Positions 20,516-31,526 are shown, counted from the first letter of the stretch. The stretch: DNA of 50,193 nucleotides from Flavobacteriales bacterium (GCA_013360395.1 JABWBQ010000017.1:1-50193); one strand, 5' to 3'. The notes: generated by a model from the letters alone, not told the origin. Program-made: numbers and translations.

Positions 20516-21202
20516 TCACCGGCGCAGGTCTTCCAGCGCCTCACGGGTGAACAGCCGCAGACCCAGTTGATAGATCGGCGCGGTGAGCTGCTCGTCCAGG
20601 CCCTTGCTGCGGGCCACGAGGCGGTAACCCCAACCCAACTGGAAGGCCGCATAGCGCCAGAACCGGTACTGCACGGTCATCAGCGGTTCGTAGACCCAGA
20701 GCGTGGTGCGCTGCAGCACGCGGCGATCGCCCGCCAGGTCCTCATAGGTCAGCGAACCGCGCCCCACGCCCACCTGCACGGGGATGGACACCGACCAGCG
20801 GCGGCGCTGCAGGAAGGTGTAGCTGATGTACGGTGCCAGGTAGCCCATGCGGAGCCGTGTGGGCGCCACCCGCTCGTTCCCATCCTCCGGAACGGTGCGA
20901 TCCTTTTCCACCTGGGTGAGCAGGAACTGGTAGCCCAGGCCGTAACGCAGGCGGCCGCCGTGCTCGAGCCCCACCCGGACACCCGCGACGGTCACGCCAC
21001 GGTTGCTGATGAAGGAGCCCCGCGTGTCCAGCCCCAGGTTCCAGCGCGGCCGTTGGTGCAGCAGGTGGCCCAGGCTGTCGAGCAACTGCGCCGGTACCAG
21101 GCAGGGCAGCAGCAGGGCCAGGCACAGGGAGGTGGCAATGCGGCACCGGGGCCCTGCCGTGGTGTGGCGGTTCACTGGCCGGTGCGTGGACCGTGCGCGC
21201 AT
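20516..21202 (-). CDS. putative outer-membrane beta-barrel protein
   Basis: The 228-residue product has an N-terminal hydrophobic stretch (IATSLCLALLLPCLVPAQ) preceded by about 20 polar, arginine-rich residues, so the true start may be a little downstream of ATG 21202. The mature part consists of alternating amphipathic strands rich in aromatic residues (LRYGLGYQFLLTQ, LRMGYLAPYISYTFLQ, WSVSIPVQVGVGRG, FQLGWGYRLVARS), as in small outer-membrane barrels. I do not recognise a named family. It lies downstream of the coxA terminator and has no clear promoter box, so weak read-through or an unrecognised promoter is possible. Confidence 0.62.
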   Translation of the reverse strand: MRARSTHRPVNRHTTAGPRCRIATSLCLALLLPCLVPAQLLDSLGHLLHQRPRWNLGLDTRGSFISNRGVTVAGVRVGLEHGGRLRYGLGYQFLLTQVEKDRTVPEDGNERVAPTRLRMGYLAPYISYTFLQRRRWSVSIPVQVGVGRGSLTYEDLAGDRRVLQRTTLWVYEPLMTVQYRFWRYAAFQLGWGYRLVARSKGLDEQLTAPIYQLGLRLFTREALEDLRR

Positions 21203-21220
21203 CAGGGCTTGCCGGAAAAT

Positions 21221-21252
21221 GGAATGTCCGCACCCAAAGGTGCGGACATTCC
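21221..21252 (-). terminator. terminator of the act-cox respiratory operon
   Basis: The two 14-base arms (21221-21234 and 21239-21252) pair perfectly around a 4-base loop, 19 bases after the coxA stop. On the minus strand the stem is followed by ATTTTCC, a short U-tract. Confidence 0.85.
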
Positions 21253-21271
21253 AACGGCCGTGGTGCCATGC

Positions 21272-23071
21272 TCAGCCGTGCTCCTCCGCTTCGCCGTGCT
21301 CCAGTGGAACGGTCTGCGGCACGAAATCCTCCGCCTTGCCCGGCTTGCTGTAGTCATACGGCCAGCGGTGCACCGTGGGGATGGCGCCCGGCCAGTTGCC
21401 GTGGATGTGTTCCACCGGCGTGGTCCATTCCAGGGTATTGCTCCTCCAGGGGTTCTGCACCGCCTTGGGGCCACGGAACACACTGTAGAAGAAGTTGTAG
21501 AGGAACAGCAGCTGCGCCAGGCCGCCCAGGATGGCGAACAGGGTGATCAGTACGTTGAGGTCCATCACCCCCTCGAACATGGGGAACTCCGAATAGCTGT
21601 AGTAGCGGCGCGGGGCACCGGCCAGGCCCACGAAGTGCATGGGGAGGAACACCCCGAAGGCGGCCACGAAGGTGAGCCAGAAGTGCACGTAGCCCAGCTT
21701 GGTGTTCATCATGCGGCCGTACATCTTGGGGAACCAGTGGTACACCCCGGCGAACATGCCGAAGATGGCGCTCACACCCATCACCACGTGGAAGTGGGCC
21801 ACCACGAAGTAGGTGTCGTGCACCTGGATGTCCAGCGCGCTGTCCGCCAGGATGATGCCCGTGAGGCCGCCGGCGATGAAGGAGGCCACCAGGCCGATGC
21901 TGAAGAGCATCGCCGGGGTCATCACCAGGTTGCCGCGCCACAGGGTGGTCAGGTAGTTGAAGACCTTGACGGCGCTGGGGATGGCGATCAGCAGGGTGGT
22001 GAACACGAACACCGAGCCCAGGAAGGGGTTCATGCCGCTGATGAACATATGGTGGGCCCAGACCAGGAAGCTCAGGAAGCCGATGGTGAGGATCGAGCCG
22101 ATCATGGCGCGGTAGCCGAAGATGGGCTTGCGGGCGTTGGTGGCGATCACCTCCGAGGTGATGCCCAGGGCGGGCAGCAGCACGATGTACACCTCGGGGT
22201 GCCCCAGGAACCAGAACAGGTGCTGGAACAGCAGGGGGCTGCCGCCCACATGGTCCAGCGCCTCACCGGCCACGTGGATGTCGCTCAGGTAGAAGCTGGT
22301 GCCCAGGCTGCGGTCCATCAGCAGCAGCAGGGCCGCGCTCAGCAGCACGGGGAAGCTCAGCAGGCCCACCACCGCGGTGGCGAAGAAGGCCCAGACGGTG
22401 AGGGGCATGCGGGTCATCTTCATGCCCTTGGTGCGCAGGTTGAGCACCGTCACCACATAGTTGAGGCTGCCCAGCAGCGAACTGGCGATGAAGATGGCCA
22501 TGCTCACCAGCCAGATGGTCATGCCGGCACCGGAGCCGGGCATGGCCTGCGGCAGTGCGCTCAGCGGCGGGTACACCGTCCAGCCCGAGCTGGCAGGACC
22601 GCCTTCCACGAACAGCGAGGCCAGCATCAGCACCGAGCTCAGGAAGAAAAGCCAGTAGCTCAGCATGTTCAGGAAGCCGCTGGCCATGTCGCGCGCGCCC
22701 ACCTGCAGGGGGATCAGCAGGTTGCTGAAGGTGCCGCTGAGGCCGGCCGTGAGCACGAAGAACACCATGATGGTGCCGTGGATGGTCACCAGGCCCATGT
22801 ACATGTTGGGGTCGAGCACGCCCTTGGGCGCCCACTTGGAGCCCAGCAGGAACTCCGAGAGGGCGAAGCTCTCGCCGGGCCAGGCCAGTTGCAGGCGGAA
22901 CAGCAGGCTCATCATGAACCCGATCACCGCCATGATGATGGCCGTGATCAGGAACTGCTTGCTGATCATCTTATGGTCCTGCGAGAAGATGTACTTCGAC
23001 ACGAAGCTCTCCTCGTGGTGGTGTTGCGCATGCCCGGCGTGGGCGTGGGGAGCGGTGGCTACGGATCCCAT
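21272..23071 (-). CDS. coxA: cytochrome c oxidase subunit I (aa3-type heme-copper oxidase)
   Basis: This 599-residue membrane subunit holds the heme a and heme a3-CuB sites that reduce oxygen to water and pump protons. Ligands seen are H98 (TIHGTIMVFF), the CuB and cross-linked tyrosine motif H291-P-E-V-Y295, the H340-H341 pair (VWAHHMF) and H426/H428 (VVAHFHVVMG). Proton-channel residues D128, E293 and K369 are in place, so it fits the A1 class of heme-copper oxidases. The N-terminus is histidine-rich (HAHAGHAQHHHEES). It is the last gene of the act-cox operon, 19 bases after coxB, and is followed by a terminator. Subunit III and IV genes are not in the window. Confidence 0.97.
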   Translation of the reverse strand: MGSVATAPHAHAGHAQHHHEESFVSKYIFSQDHKMISKQFLITAIIMAVIGFMMSLLFRLQLAWPGESFALSEFLLGSKWAPKGVLDPNMYMGLVTIHGTIMVFFVLTAGLSGTFSNLLIPLQVGARDMASGFLNMLSYWLFFLSSVLMLASLFVEGGPASSGWTVYPPLSALPQAMPGSGAGMTIWLVSMAIFIASSLLGSLNYVVTVLNLRTKGMKMTRMPLTVWAFFATAVVGLLSFPVLLSAALLLLMDRSLGTSFYLSDIHVAGEALDHVGGSPLLFQHLFWFLGHPEVYIVLLPALGITSEVIATNARKPIFGYRAMIGSILTIGFLSFLVWAHHMFISGMNPFLGSVFVFTTLLIAIPSAVKVFNYLTTLWRGNLVMTPAMLFSIGLVASFIAGGLTGIILADSALDIQVHDTYFVVAHFHVVMGVSAIFGMFAGVYHWFPKMYGRMMNTKLGYVHFWLTFVAAFGVFLPMHFVGLAGAPRRYYSYSEFPMFEGVMDLNVLITLFAILGGLAQLLFLYNFFYSVFRGPKAVQNPWRSNTLEWTTPVEHIHGNWPGAIPTVHRWPYDYSKPGKAEDFVPQTVPLEHGEAEEHG

Positions 23072-23090
23072 GGTTCGGCGGGTCGTGGGT

Positions 23091-24359
23091 TCAGGGCTTC
23101 AGGGCGGCGGTGGCGTCGGTGCTGTCCGCAGGGGCGGCGGTGCTGTCCGTCGGCGCCGGGGGCGCGGGTGTGGGTGCGACGGCCATCGGCGGGGCCTGGA
23201 AGGGCTTGGTGCGGGCCTGGGCATACCAGGCGTCGTAGGTGCCCTGGTCCTCCACCACCAGCGGCATCTGCATGTTGTAGTGGCTGGCCCCGCAGATCTT
23301 GTTGCAGAGCAGGATGTACTCGAAGGCCTCGTTGCCCGTCACCTGCCGCATGCTGTCGGTGGTGATGGTGGGCACCATCTTGAAGGTGGTGGTCATGCCC
23401 GGCACGGCGTTCATCTGGGCGCGCAGGTGGGGGATGTAGGCGCTGTGGATCACGTCGCGGCTGCGGATCAGCAGGAGCACCTCCTTGCGCAGCGGCAGGT
23501 GGAACTCCTTGGTCACCACATCGTCGGCCCCGTGCATGTAGGCGCTGGCCTCGCCCTTCTCGGCGATGTCCTGCTCCATGAGGGTGCGCAGGTTCACGAT
23601 GCGGCCGGCCTGGCGCTCGATGCCCGCGATGCGGTCGCGGATCTCCTCCGCCCTGCTGTCGGGCAGGATGGCGTGTTGCAGCAGGGAGTCGAGCCCGGCC
23701 TTTTCGGCGGCCAGCGCGGCCAGGCGGATGGCGATGCGCTCCTTGGTGACGATGCCCAGCGGGTTCTCCCCGTCGATCAGGCGGAAATCGGTGGCGCCCA
23801 GCATGCCGTCATCGCCCGGGTAGCGCGCCGTCCAGTCGAACTGCTTGGCGTACAGCTCCACCTGCAGCGCATCGGGGGCGGCCGGTCCGGTGATGTCCTG
23901 CCAGGTGCGCAGGCCATAGATGATGATCACCGCCAGGAACGAGGCGGGCACCACCGTCCACACCAGCTCCAGCTTGTTGTTGTGCGCGTAGTAGTAGGCC
24001 TTGCGGTCGGCGCGGTAGGCGTATTTGCCGGCGAACCAGAACAGCAGTGTGCTGGTCACGAAGAAGACCAGCAGGATGATGGCCCAGTTGAAGTTCATCA
24101 GGGTGTCGATCTCCTCACCGTGCGCGCTGGCCGCCACAGGCAGCATCTCGTCGGCGTAGGCCCAGATCAGCCAGATGAAAAAGGCGTAGTACACCACCAT
24201 GAACACCCACCAGAGGGTGGCGTTCATGCGGTTATCGGCCGGGGAGATGTCCTCCTCACGTTTGCCGCGCAGTTTCGAGGTCAGTTCATAGACCCGCGCC
24301 AGCTGGGCCACCGCCAGGATGGCCAGGACCAGGACCAGGAGGATCAGCAGCTTCGTCAT
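23091..24359 (-). CDS. coxB: cytochrome c oxidase subunit II (CuA subunit)
   Basis: The 422-residue subunit accepts electrons from cytochrome c at the dinuclear CuA centre. The CuA ligands are complete: H305, then C352-NKI-C356-GAS-H360-YN-M363. There are four hydrophobic segments (about 3-20, 47-68, 91-112 and 133-152), so one more than the usual two plus a leader-like helix. A helical, charged insert of about 90 residues (190-280) splits the cupredoxin-like domain. The C-terminal tail is low-complexity (P, A, T, D, S). No heme c motif is fused, so it is not caa3-type by sequence. It lies between actF and coxA with short spacers. Confidence 0.95.
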   Translation of the reverse strand: MTKLLILLVLVLAILAVAQLARVYELTSKLRGKREEDISPADNRMNATLWWVFMVVYYAFFIWLIWAYADEMLPVAASAHGEEIDTLMNFNWAIILLVFFVTSTLLFWFAGKYAYRADRKAYYYAHNNKLELVWTVVPASFLAVIIIYGLRTWQDITGPAAPDALQVELYAKQFDWTARYPGDDGMLGATDFRLIDGENPLGIVTKERIAIRLAALAAEKAGLDSLLQHAILPDSRAEEIRDRIAGIERQAGRIVNLRTLMEQDIAEKGEASAYMHGADDVVTKEFHLPLRKEVLLLIRSRDVIHSAYIPHLRAQMNAVPGMTTTFKMVPTITTDSMRQVTGNEAFEYILLCNKICGASHYNMQMPLVVEDQGTYDAWYAQARTKPFQAPPMAVAPTPAPPAPTDSTAAPADSTDATAALKP

Positions 24360-24401
24360 CGTTCGCCTGTTGGGATACCCTCGGGTACGGGTGTTCGTTC
24401 G

Positions 24402-25610
24402 TCAGATGGAATGGTGCACGGCCTCCTCCAGATAGGGGTGCTGCACCGGGGTGAGCGGGGCCTTGGTGAGCGTGGTGAGCACGGTGTGGATCAGCAGGCC
24501 CAGGAAGAGCAGGAACATGCCCACCTCCAGCAGGCCCACGCCGTGGAAGTGGTGGCCCAGCGCGCCGGGCATCACGATCTGCAGCACGTCCAGCCAGTGC
24601 CCCACGATGATCACCGCCCCCACGCCGATCAGGAAGCGGGGGTTGCGCTTGGCGTCGCGGCTCATCAGCAGCACCATGGGCACGGCGAAGTTGATGAAGA
24701 ACATGGTCCAGAGCAGACCCGGGTGGTGGTCGATGCGGGACTGGAACCAGGTGACCTCCTCGGGGATGTTGGCGTACCAGATCAGCATGAACTGGCTGAA
24801 CCAGAGGTAGCTCCACAGGAAGCTGATGGCGAACACCCACTTGCCCATGTCGTGGACGTGGCTGTTGTTCACCTGGGGCATGTAGCCCTTGCGGCGCAGG
24901 TAGAGCACCAGCACCACGGCGGTCACCATGGCGCTCACCCACATACCGCTGAACACGTACCAGCCGAAGAGGGTGCTGAACCAGTGCGCATCGATGCTCA
25001 TCAGCCAGTCCCAGGCCAGGATGCTGCTGAACACGGCGAAAAGGACCAGGAACAGGGCGCCGCGACGGTACATCAGCAGATGGCGCTTCACCAGGGCCTC
25101 GCCGCTCAGTTCATCCAAGGCCAGGCTCTGCTTGCGGAACCAGCGCGCGAAGAGGATGAAGGTGGCCATGTAGGCGATGGTGCGCACCCAGAAGAAGGGC
25201 AGGTTGAGGAAGGCGCTCTTGCCGGCGATCAGCGCATCGTAGTGCTCGGCGTTGGTCGGGTCGGTCACGCGCGGGTCCATCCAGTGCCAGATGTGGTGGA
25301 GCCCCAGGCTGCCGGCCGCCAGGCACAGCACCACCACGCCGGCCCCGATGGGCAGGAAGCCCAGGATGCCCTCGTACACGCGCTTGACCATCACGCTCCA
25401 GGCGGTCTCGGTGGCGTTCTGCAGCGCATAGAAGAACAGGGTGCCCAGCGCGATGCCGAAAAAGAAGAAGCCGTTCACGAAGAGGTTAGCCCAGGTGCGC
25501 TGATGGTGGTCGGTATGGTCGCCGAGGATGCCGATGACGGTGGCCGCGGCACCGATCGCCATGAGCGCGATGCTGATCGTGCGGGCCCGTTTGCTGAAGG
25601 TGAAGTTCAT
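24402..25610 (-). CDS. actF: alternative complex III subunit ActF
   Basis: This 402-residue polytopic membrane protein has about ten hydrophobic segments. Characteristic stretches are GFFFFGIALGTLFFYALQ, AWDWLMSIDAHWFSTLFGWY and FLWSYLWFSQFMLIWYANIP, as in the ActF (NrfD-related, quinol-oxidising complex) family. Within alternative complex III it forms part of the membrane domain, probably taking part in quinol binding or proton movement. ATG 25610 starts MNFTFSKRAR and lies 23 bases after the actE stop. A longer frame upstream is rejected because it runs into actE. It is followed after 42 bases by coxB. Confidence 0.93.
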   Translation of the reverse strand: MNFTFSKRARTISIALMAIGAAATVIGILGDHTDHHQRTWANLFVNGFFFFGIALGTLFFYALQNATETAWSVMVKRVYEGILGFLPIGAGVVVLCLAAGSLGLHHIWHWMDPRVTDPTNAEHYDALIAGKSAFLNLPFFWVRTIAYMATFILFARWFRKQSLALDELSGEALVKRHLLMYRRGALFLVLFAVFSSILAWDWLMSIDAHWFSTLFGWYVFSGMWVSAMVTAVVLVLYLRRKGYMPQVNNSHVHDMGKWVFAISFLWSYLWFSQFMLIWYANIPEEVTWFQSRIDHHPGLLWTMFFINFAVPMVLLMSRDAKRNPRFLIGVGAVIIVGHWLDVLQIVMPGALGHHFHGVGLLEVGMFLLFLGLLIHTVLTTLTKAPLTPVQHPYLEEAVHHSI

Positions 25611-25633
25611 CGCTGGTCCTTGTTCGTGCGGGT

Positions 25634-26314
25634 TCACTTGGCGGCGGTGGCGGTGCTGTCGGCGGCGGGCACCGGCGTGTCGCGCAGGAGCTTGCCGCCG
25701 TTCTGAAGGTACTGCACGTAGCGGGTCACAGCCCAACGCTCCTCCTTGTCCAGCTGCGAGGCATGGCCGCCCATGGCCACGTTCTTGCCGTAGGTGATGC
25801 TGTGGAAGATCTTGCCCTCGGGCATATCCTTCAGGATGGTGAGGTAGCTGGGCGGCGGCGGATAGTTGCCGTTCTTGACCACGCTGCCGTCGCCCTCGCC
25901 CTTGGCGCCATGGCAGTGCAGGCAGAACTTGTCGTAGATCACCTTGCCGCGGTCCACCACGGGCTGGGTCATGGGCAGGGGGCTCTTCAGCTCCAGGCCG
26001 GCCCGCTCATAGCCCTCCTGCGTGGCGGGGTAGGGGTAGTGGAAGTTGAAGGCCGCCTTGGCGGGGTCGAAGCTGAAGGGCACCGTGCCGGCCACCGGCA
26101 GGCGGGCGCTGGGGGTGGAGCGCTGGGCCGCAGCCTTCTCCTCGCCCACGAGGTAGGGGTCCTGGCCGGGGTCCACGTAGGCCTCCACCGAGGGGCTGCG
26201 GTACATGTCGGGCATGTACTCGATGCCGGGGCTGTTGGGATCGCCCCCGCAGGCCTGCAGCAGGGCTGCGGCGAGCAGGGCGGGGATGACGGCGGTCGGG
26301 TGCGGCTTGCGCAT
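25634..26314 (-). CDS. actE: alternative complex III subunit ActE, monoheme cytochrome c lipoprotein
   Basis: The 226-residue protein has a lipoprotein signal with lipobox LLQAC (cysteine 22) and a C-terminal cytochrome c domain with one CLHCH heme motif near residue 127 and likely axial methionine in a later MGG segment. In alternative complex III, ActE carries an exit heme that passes electrons to the oxidase or to a soluble carrier. It is the fifth gene of the operon, with only three bases between the actD stop and its start. The C-terminus is alanine/threonine-rich, like that of CoxB. Confidence 0.95.
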   Translation of the reverse strand: MRKPHPTAVIPALLAAALLQACGGDPNSPGIEYMPDMYRSPSVEAYVDPGQDPYLVGEEKAAAQRSTPSARLPVAGTVPFSFDPAKAAFNFHYPYPATQEGYERAGLELKSPLPMTQPVVDRGKVIYDKFCLHCHGAKGEGDGSVVKNGNYPPPPSYLTILKDMPEGKIFHSITYGKNVAMGGHASQLDKEERWAVTRYVQYLQNGGKLLRDTPVPAADSTATAAK

Positions 26315-26317
26315 GGC

Positions 26318-26848
26318 TCAGCGTTCGCGTTCGTTGATCTCCAGGACCGGTGTGCCGCGCAGCAGGCCCACGATGGCCTCGGCGCCCAGGTGGTTGTCCT
26401 CGGTGCGCACCTCCATGATGAACTTGTCGTCGGTGCTGCGCGGGTCGGGGTTGCGCGCCGGCATGCCCGGCAGCGTCTTGTTGCGGATCAGGTAGGTGAT
26501 GGCCATGCCGTGCGCCGCGCAGAACACGGTGAACTCGAAGGCCACCGGGATGAAGGCCGGCAGGTTCTGGTACAGCGTGAAGCTCGGCTTGCCCCCGATG
26601 TTCATGGGCCAGTCGTAGATCATGAAGTACCAGAAGCCCAGCATGGACAGCGCCAGGCCGGTCATGCCGTACATGAAGGAGGCGATGGCCAGGCGCGTGC
26701 GCTTCACGCCGATGATCGGGTCCAGCCCGTGCACCGGGAAGGGGCTGAACACGTCGCGCACCTTGACGCCTGCGCCCACCAGCGTGCGCGCGGCGCCTTT
26801 CAGCACCTCGGGGTCATCGTAGACCGCGTAAACGACCTTGTTGGCCAT
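26318..26848 (-). CDS. actD: alternative complex III subunit ActD (DUF3341)
   Basis: The 176-residue protein has two hydrophobic helices (about 58-78, FMYGMTGLALSMLGFWYFM, and about 95-122) with a cytoplasm-facing N-terminal part (VVYAVYDDPEVLKGAARTL) and a short C-terminal part. This is the architecture of DUF3341/ActD, a structural subunit of alternative complex III without cofactors. The start lies four bases after the actC stop. Confidence rests on family likeness plus its position between actC and actE. Confidence 0.93.
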   Translation of the reverse strand: MANKVVYAVYDDPEVLKGAARTLVGAGVKVRDVFSPFPVHGLDPIIGVKRTRLAIASFMYGMTGLALSMLGFWYFMIYDWPMNIGGKPSFTLYQNLPAFIPVAFEFTVFCAAHGMAITYLIRNKTLPGMPARNPDPRSTDDKFIMEVRTEDNHLGAEAIVGLLRGTPVLEINERER

Positions 26849-26852
26849 GGGC

Positions 26853-28238
<1,386 letters not shown>

Positions 28239-28256
28239 GGGTCCGGTCGGTTTTCC

Positions 28257-31200
28257 TTAGGCGTGATGGGCTTGGGCGGTCTCCTCGATGTTGCGCACCT
28301 TGGCCAGGTAGCTCACGTTCGGCTTCACGCCGATCTCCTCCAGGGCCATGTACGCACGCTCCTCGCCGTGCAGCTTGGTCACGCGGCTGGCCGTGTCGTT
28401 GAGGTCGCCGAACACGATGGCGCCTGTGCCGCAGGCGGCGCTGCAGGCGGTCTGCACGGCGCCGTCGGCCAGCGGGGTGCCGGCCTTCTTGGCCTCCAGT
28501 TTGCCGGCCTGGATGCGCTGTACGCACATGCTGCACTTCTCGATGACGCCGCGGCTGCGCACCACCACGTCCGGGTTCAGCACCAGGCGGCCCAGTTCGC
28601 TGCCGGCCGGGTTGGTGGCCGAGAACTTGTCCGTGAGGTAGTTGAACCAGTTGAAGCGCCGCACCTTGTACGGGCAGTTGTTGGCGCAGTAGCGCGTGCC
28701 CACGCAGCGGTTGTACGCCATCTGGTTGAGGCCCTCGTTGCTGTGCATGGTCGCCACCACCGGGCACACCGTCTCGCACGGCGCGTGGTTGCAGTGCTGG
28801 CACATCATGGGCATGAAGACCACCCGCGGCGTCTCGCTGGGCACCTCCATGTCCAGGTACATCTCGATCTTGCCGAGGCCCTCCTCCTTGGCGCGCTCCT
28901 TGGTCATGTCGGAGCTGAAGTAGCGGTCGATGCGCAGCCAGTGCATCTCGCGGCTGCGCCGCACCTCGTCCTTGCCCACCACCGGCACGTTGTTCTCGCT
29001 GGTGCAGGCGGTGACGCAGGCCCCGCAGCCCGTGCAGGTGTTCAGGTCGATGCTCAGGCCCCAGCGGTGGCCCACGCCTTCCACGGCATGCTCCTCCCAG
29101 AGGTCGAACTCCTTCACCGGCAGCCGGTCGCGGGCGTCAATGGCCCCGTCCTTGTTCACGTCCTCATGCACCGCCAGCTCGTGCTGGTGGTTGTAGGTGC
29201 CCTTGGGGTCGTGCTTGGCCCAGGTGGACAGGGTGGTCTCCTTGACCACGCTGTGCCGGTCCATGTGGGTCAGGTGCGTCTGGGTGATGGCGATCGGGTA
29301 GGTGGTGCCCGTGGGGGTCACCGCCACGTTGCCCACGGCCATGCTGGCCGTGCCGTTCACCAGGGTCACGAAGGGCCAGGCGTTGCGGCCCACCGGGGTC
29401 GCGGTGCCGTCCGCGTTGGGCAGGCATGCGGCCTTGCCCACCTTCTCACCGTTGGCGCCGCGGCCGTAACCCACCGCGATGGCGATGGTGCCGGCCTTCT
29501 GGCCCGGGGCGGGCACCACCGGCAACTGCAGCTCCGCGCCGTTGGCCGACACGGTGACCACGCTCGCCGGGCTCTCCTGGCCCAGGTAGGTCTGCAGGCC
29601 CAGCCGCTTCATGTCGCTCGGGGCCATCAGCACGTAGTTGTCCCAGGTCACCTTGGTGAGCGGGTCGGGCAGCTCCTGCAGCCACGGGTTGTTGGCATGG
29701 CGGCCGTCGCCGATACCCTCCTTGGTGTAGAGCACCAGTTCCCATTCGCCACCGGCGGCGTTCTTGCCGGCCGCAGCGGCGGCGGCGGCCACGTCCCCGG
29801 CGAAGGGCACGGGGGTGTTGGCGTTGGTGTAGGCCTCGTACACCCCGTCGTGCAGGCTGTTCTGCCACACGGAGTTGAAGGGCGGCAGGGTGGCGGCGTC
29901 GGCGCGGGCGGCCAGGGCGGCCTCCCAGGTGGACTTGATCAGGTCGTGATAGCTGCCTGTGGCACCGGACCAGCGCAGAAGGCTCTCCTGCCACTGGCGC
30001 GTATCGAACAGCGGGCGGATCACCGGCTGGCTCAGGGCGTAGCGGCCCACCTTGGGCATGTGGTCGTCCCAGGCCTCCAGGTAGTGGTGGTCCGGGCAGG
30101 CCCACTGGCACAGGCTGGCCGTCTCGTCGGCGTGGGTGCTCATGCACACGGTGAGGTCCACCTTGGCCAGGCCGGCCTTGAAGTCGGCGGCGTTGGGCAG
30201 GCAGTAGGCCGGGTTGGTGCCGGCGATCAGCAGGGCGCCCACCTGTCCGGCGTTCATGTCCTTCACCAGCTGGGCCATGGCGGCGTCGTCGCCCTGGAAG
30301 AACCAGCTGTGGTTGGCCAGGTCGATGGTGCTGCCGTAAGCGCCCAACAGGTCGTTGGTGCGGTTCACCAGCACCTGCACGGCCTCGTCGTTGCTGCCAC
30401 AGAGCACCAGGGCCTTGCCCTTGGCGGCCCACAGCGCATCGGCGGCGGCGGCCAGTTGCGGATGGTCCAGCCCCCCACCGGCCGTGCCCGCGCCGGCTTT
30501 GCGGGCCACCGCGTCGTGCAGACCGATCACCGAACGGGCCAGCTCGCTGGGCTTGATGGCCACGCGCTCGTCCGCGTTGGCGCCCGTGATGCTCATGCGC
30601 GTTTCGAACTGCCAGTGCTTGCTCATGGCCCCGTCCTCGGGGCGACGGCGGCTGGCGTACTGCCAGGCATGCTCGGTGGTGCTGCCCCAGCTGCTCAGGA
30701 AGTCGCAGTCCATGGACACCAGCACGTCGGCCTTGGTGAGGTCGTAGGAGGGCATCACCCGCAGGCCGAAGCTCTTCTCGTTGGCCTTGGTGACGCCGGC
30801 ATGGCTGATGCTGTCGAATTGCACATGGTCCACCGGCGCACCGGAGGCCGCGGGCTGGCCTTCGGCCGCAGGCTTGGCACCGAAGCGGTTGCGCAGCTGG
30901 CCGATGGCCGCCTTGGCGCTGGGGCTGATCAGGGTGGGGGTGAGCACCACGATGCGCTTGCCGGCGGTGCTGAGCTCGGCCAGTTTGCCGGCGATCACCT
31001 TGTCGGCCTCGGCCCAGGTGGAGGCCGTCATGCCCTCGGCGCCCTTCATCATGGGGCCTTGCAGGCGCTCTCCGTCGTAGAGCGACAGCACCGAGCTGTT
31101 GATGCGGGCGTTGATGGTGCCCTTGTCCAGCCTGGGGTTGCGGTTGATGCCGTGGCGCGGGTTCCCCATGATATGGATGGGGCGCCCCTCGCGCGTTTTC

Positions 31201-31526
31201 ACCAGGATGCTGGCATAGTCCTGTCCGTCGTAGTAGGTGCTGGCGTACCAGGTGGGCACCCCGGGCACGATCTCCTCGGGCTTGTTGACGTACGGGATGC
31301 TCTTGATCACCGGCGTCTCGCAAGCCGCCAGGCTGGCGGCGCCCAGGCCGAAGCCCAGGAACTTCAGGAAGTCGCGGCGGCCCGTGGTGGCTCCGGTCAG
31401 GCCCTTGTCGGCCAGCATCTCATCGATGGGCATCGGGGCGCGGAACTCATCGTCCCGGCCTTTGGTCGCTTCGGCGACCTGGTCCAGCTGGGCCAGGTCC
31501 TGCCAGTAACGCTTGGTGCTCGACAT
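28257..31526 (-). CDS. actB: alternative complex III subunit ActB (molybdopterin-oxidoreductase-like and iron-sulfur fusion)
   Basis: The 1089-residue protein joins a large N-terminal domain of the molybdopterin-oxidoreductase fold to a C-terminal ferredoxin-like part. A Tat-like signal is present (GRRDFLKFLGFGLGAASLAAC). Four cysteine clusters lie in the last third: CTGCGACVTACTSENN, CQHCNHAPCETVCP, CVGTRYCANNCP and CSMCVQ. They would bind four iron-sulfur clusters that carry electrons from the quinol site to the ActA hemes. The N-terminal part in this family does not bind molybdenum. I chose ATG 31526 (MSSTKRYWQDL), 17 bases after the actA stop. Confidence 0.95.
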   Translation of the reverse strand: MSSTKRYWQDLAQLDQVAEATKGRDDEFRAPMPIDEMLADKGLTGATTGRRDFLKFLGFGLGAASLAACETPVIKSIPYVNKPEEIVPGVPTWYASTYYDGQDYASILVKTREGRPIHIMGNPRHGINRNPRLDKGTINARINSSVLSLYDGERLQGPMMKGAEGMTASTWAEADKVIAGKLAELSTAGKRIVVLTPTLISPSAKAAIGQLRNRFGAKPAAEGQPAASGAPVDHVQFDSISHAGVTKANEKSFGLRVMPSYDLTKADVLVSMDCDFLSSWGSTTEHAWQYASRRRPEDGAMSKHWQFETRMSITGANADERVAIKPSELARSVIGLHDAVARKAGAGTAGGGLDHPQLAAAADALWAAKGKALVLCGSNDEAVQVLVNRTNDLLGAYGSTIDLANHSWFFQGDDAAMAQLVKDMNAGQVGALLIAGTNPAYCLPNAADFKAGLAKVDLTVCMSTHADETASLCQWACPDHHYLEAWDDHMPKVGRYALSQPVIRPLFDTRQWQESLLRWSGATGSYHDLIKSTWEAALAARADAATLPPFNSVWQNSLHDGVYEAYTNANTPVPFAGDVAAAAAAAGKNAAGGEWELVLYTKEGIGDGRHANNPWLQELPDPLTKVTWDNYVLMAPSDMKRLGLQTYLGQESPASVVTVSANGAELQLPVVPAPGQKAGTIAIAVGYGRGANGEKVGKAACLPNADGTATPVGRNAWPFVTLVNGTASMAVGNVAVTPTGTTYPIAITQTHLTHMDRHSVVKETTLSTWAKHDPKGTYNHQHELAVHEDVNKDGAIDARDRLPVKEFDLWEEHAVEGVGHRWGLSIDLNTCTGCGACVTACTSENNVPVVGKDEVRRSREMHWLRIDRYFSSDMTKERAKEEGLGKIEMYLDMEVPSETPRVVFMPMMCQHCNHAPCETVCPVVATMHSNEGLNQMAYNRCVGTRYCANNCPYKVRRFNWFNYLTDKFSATNPAGSELGRLVLNPDVVVRSRGVIEKCSMCVQRIQAGKLEAKKAGTPLADGAVQTACSAACGTGAIVFGDLNDTASRVTKLHGEERAYMALEEIGVKPNVSYLAKVRNIEETAQAHHA

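Noticed and set aside
20480-25706. Long plus-strand frames opposite coxA, coxB and actF
   Set aside because: Same antisense effect of high GC in codon position three; no signal peptides, domains or promoter boxes.
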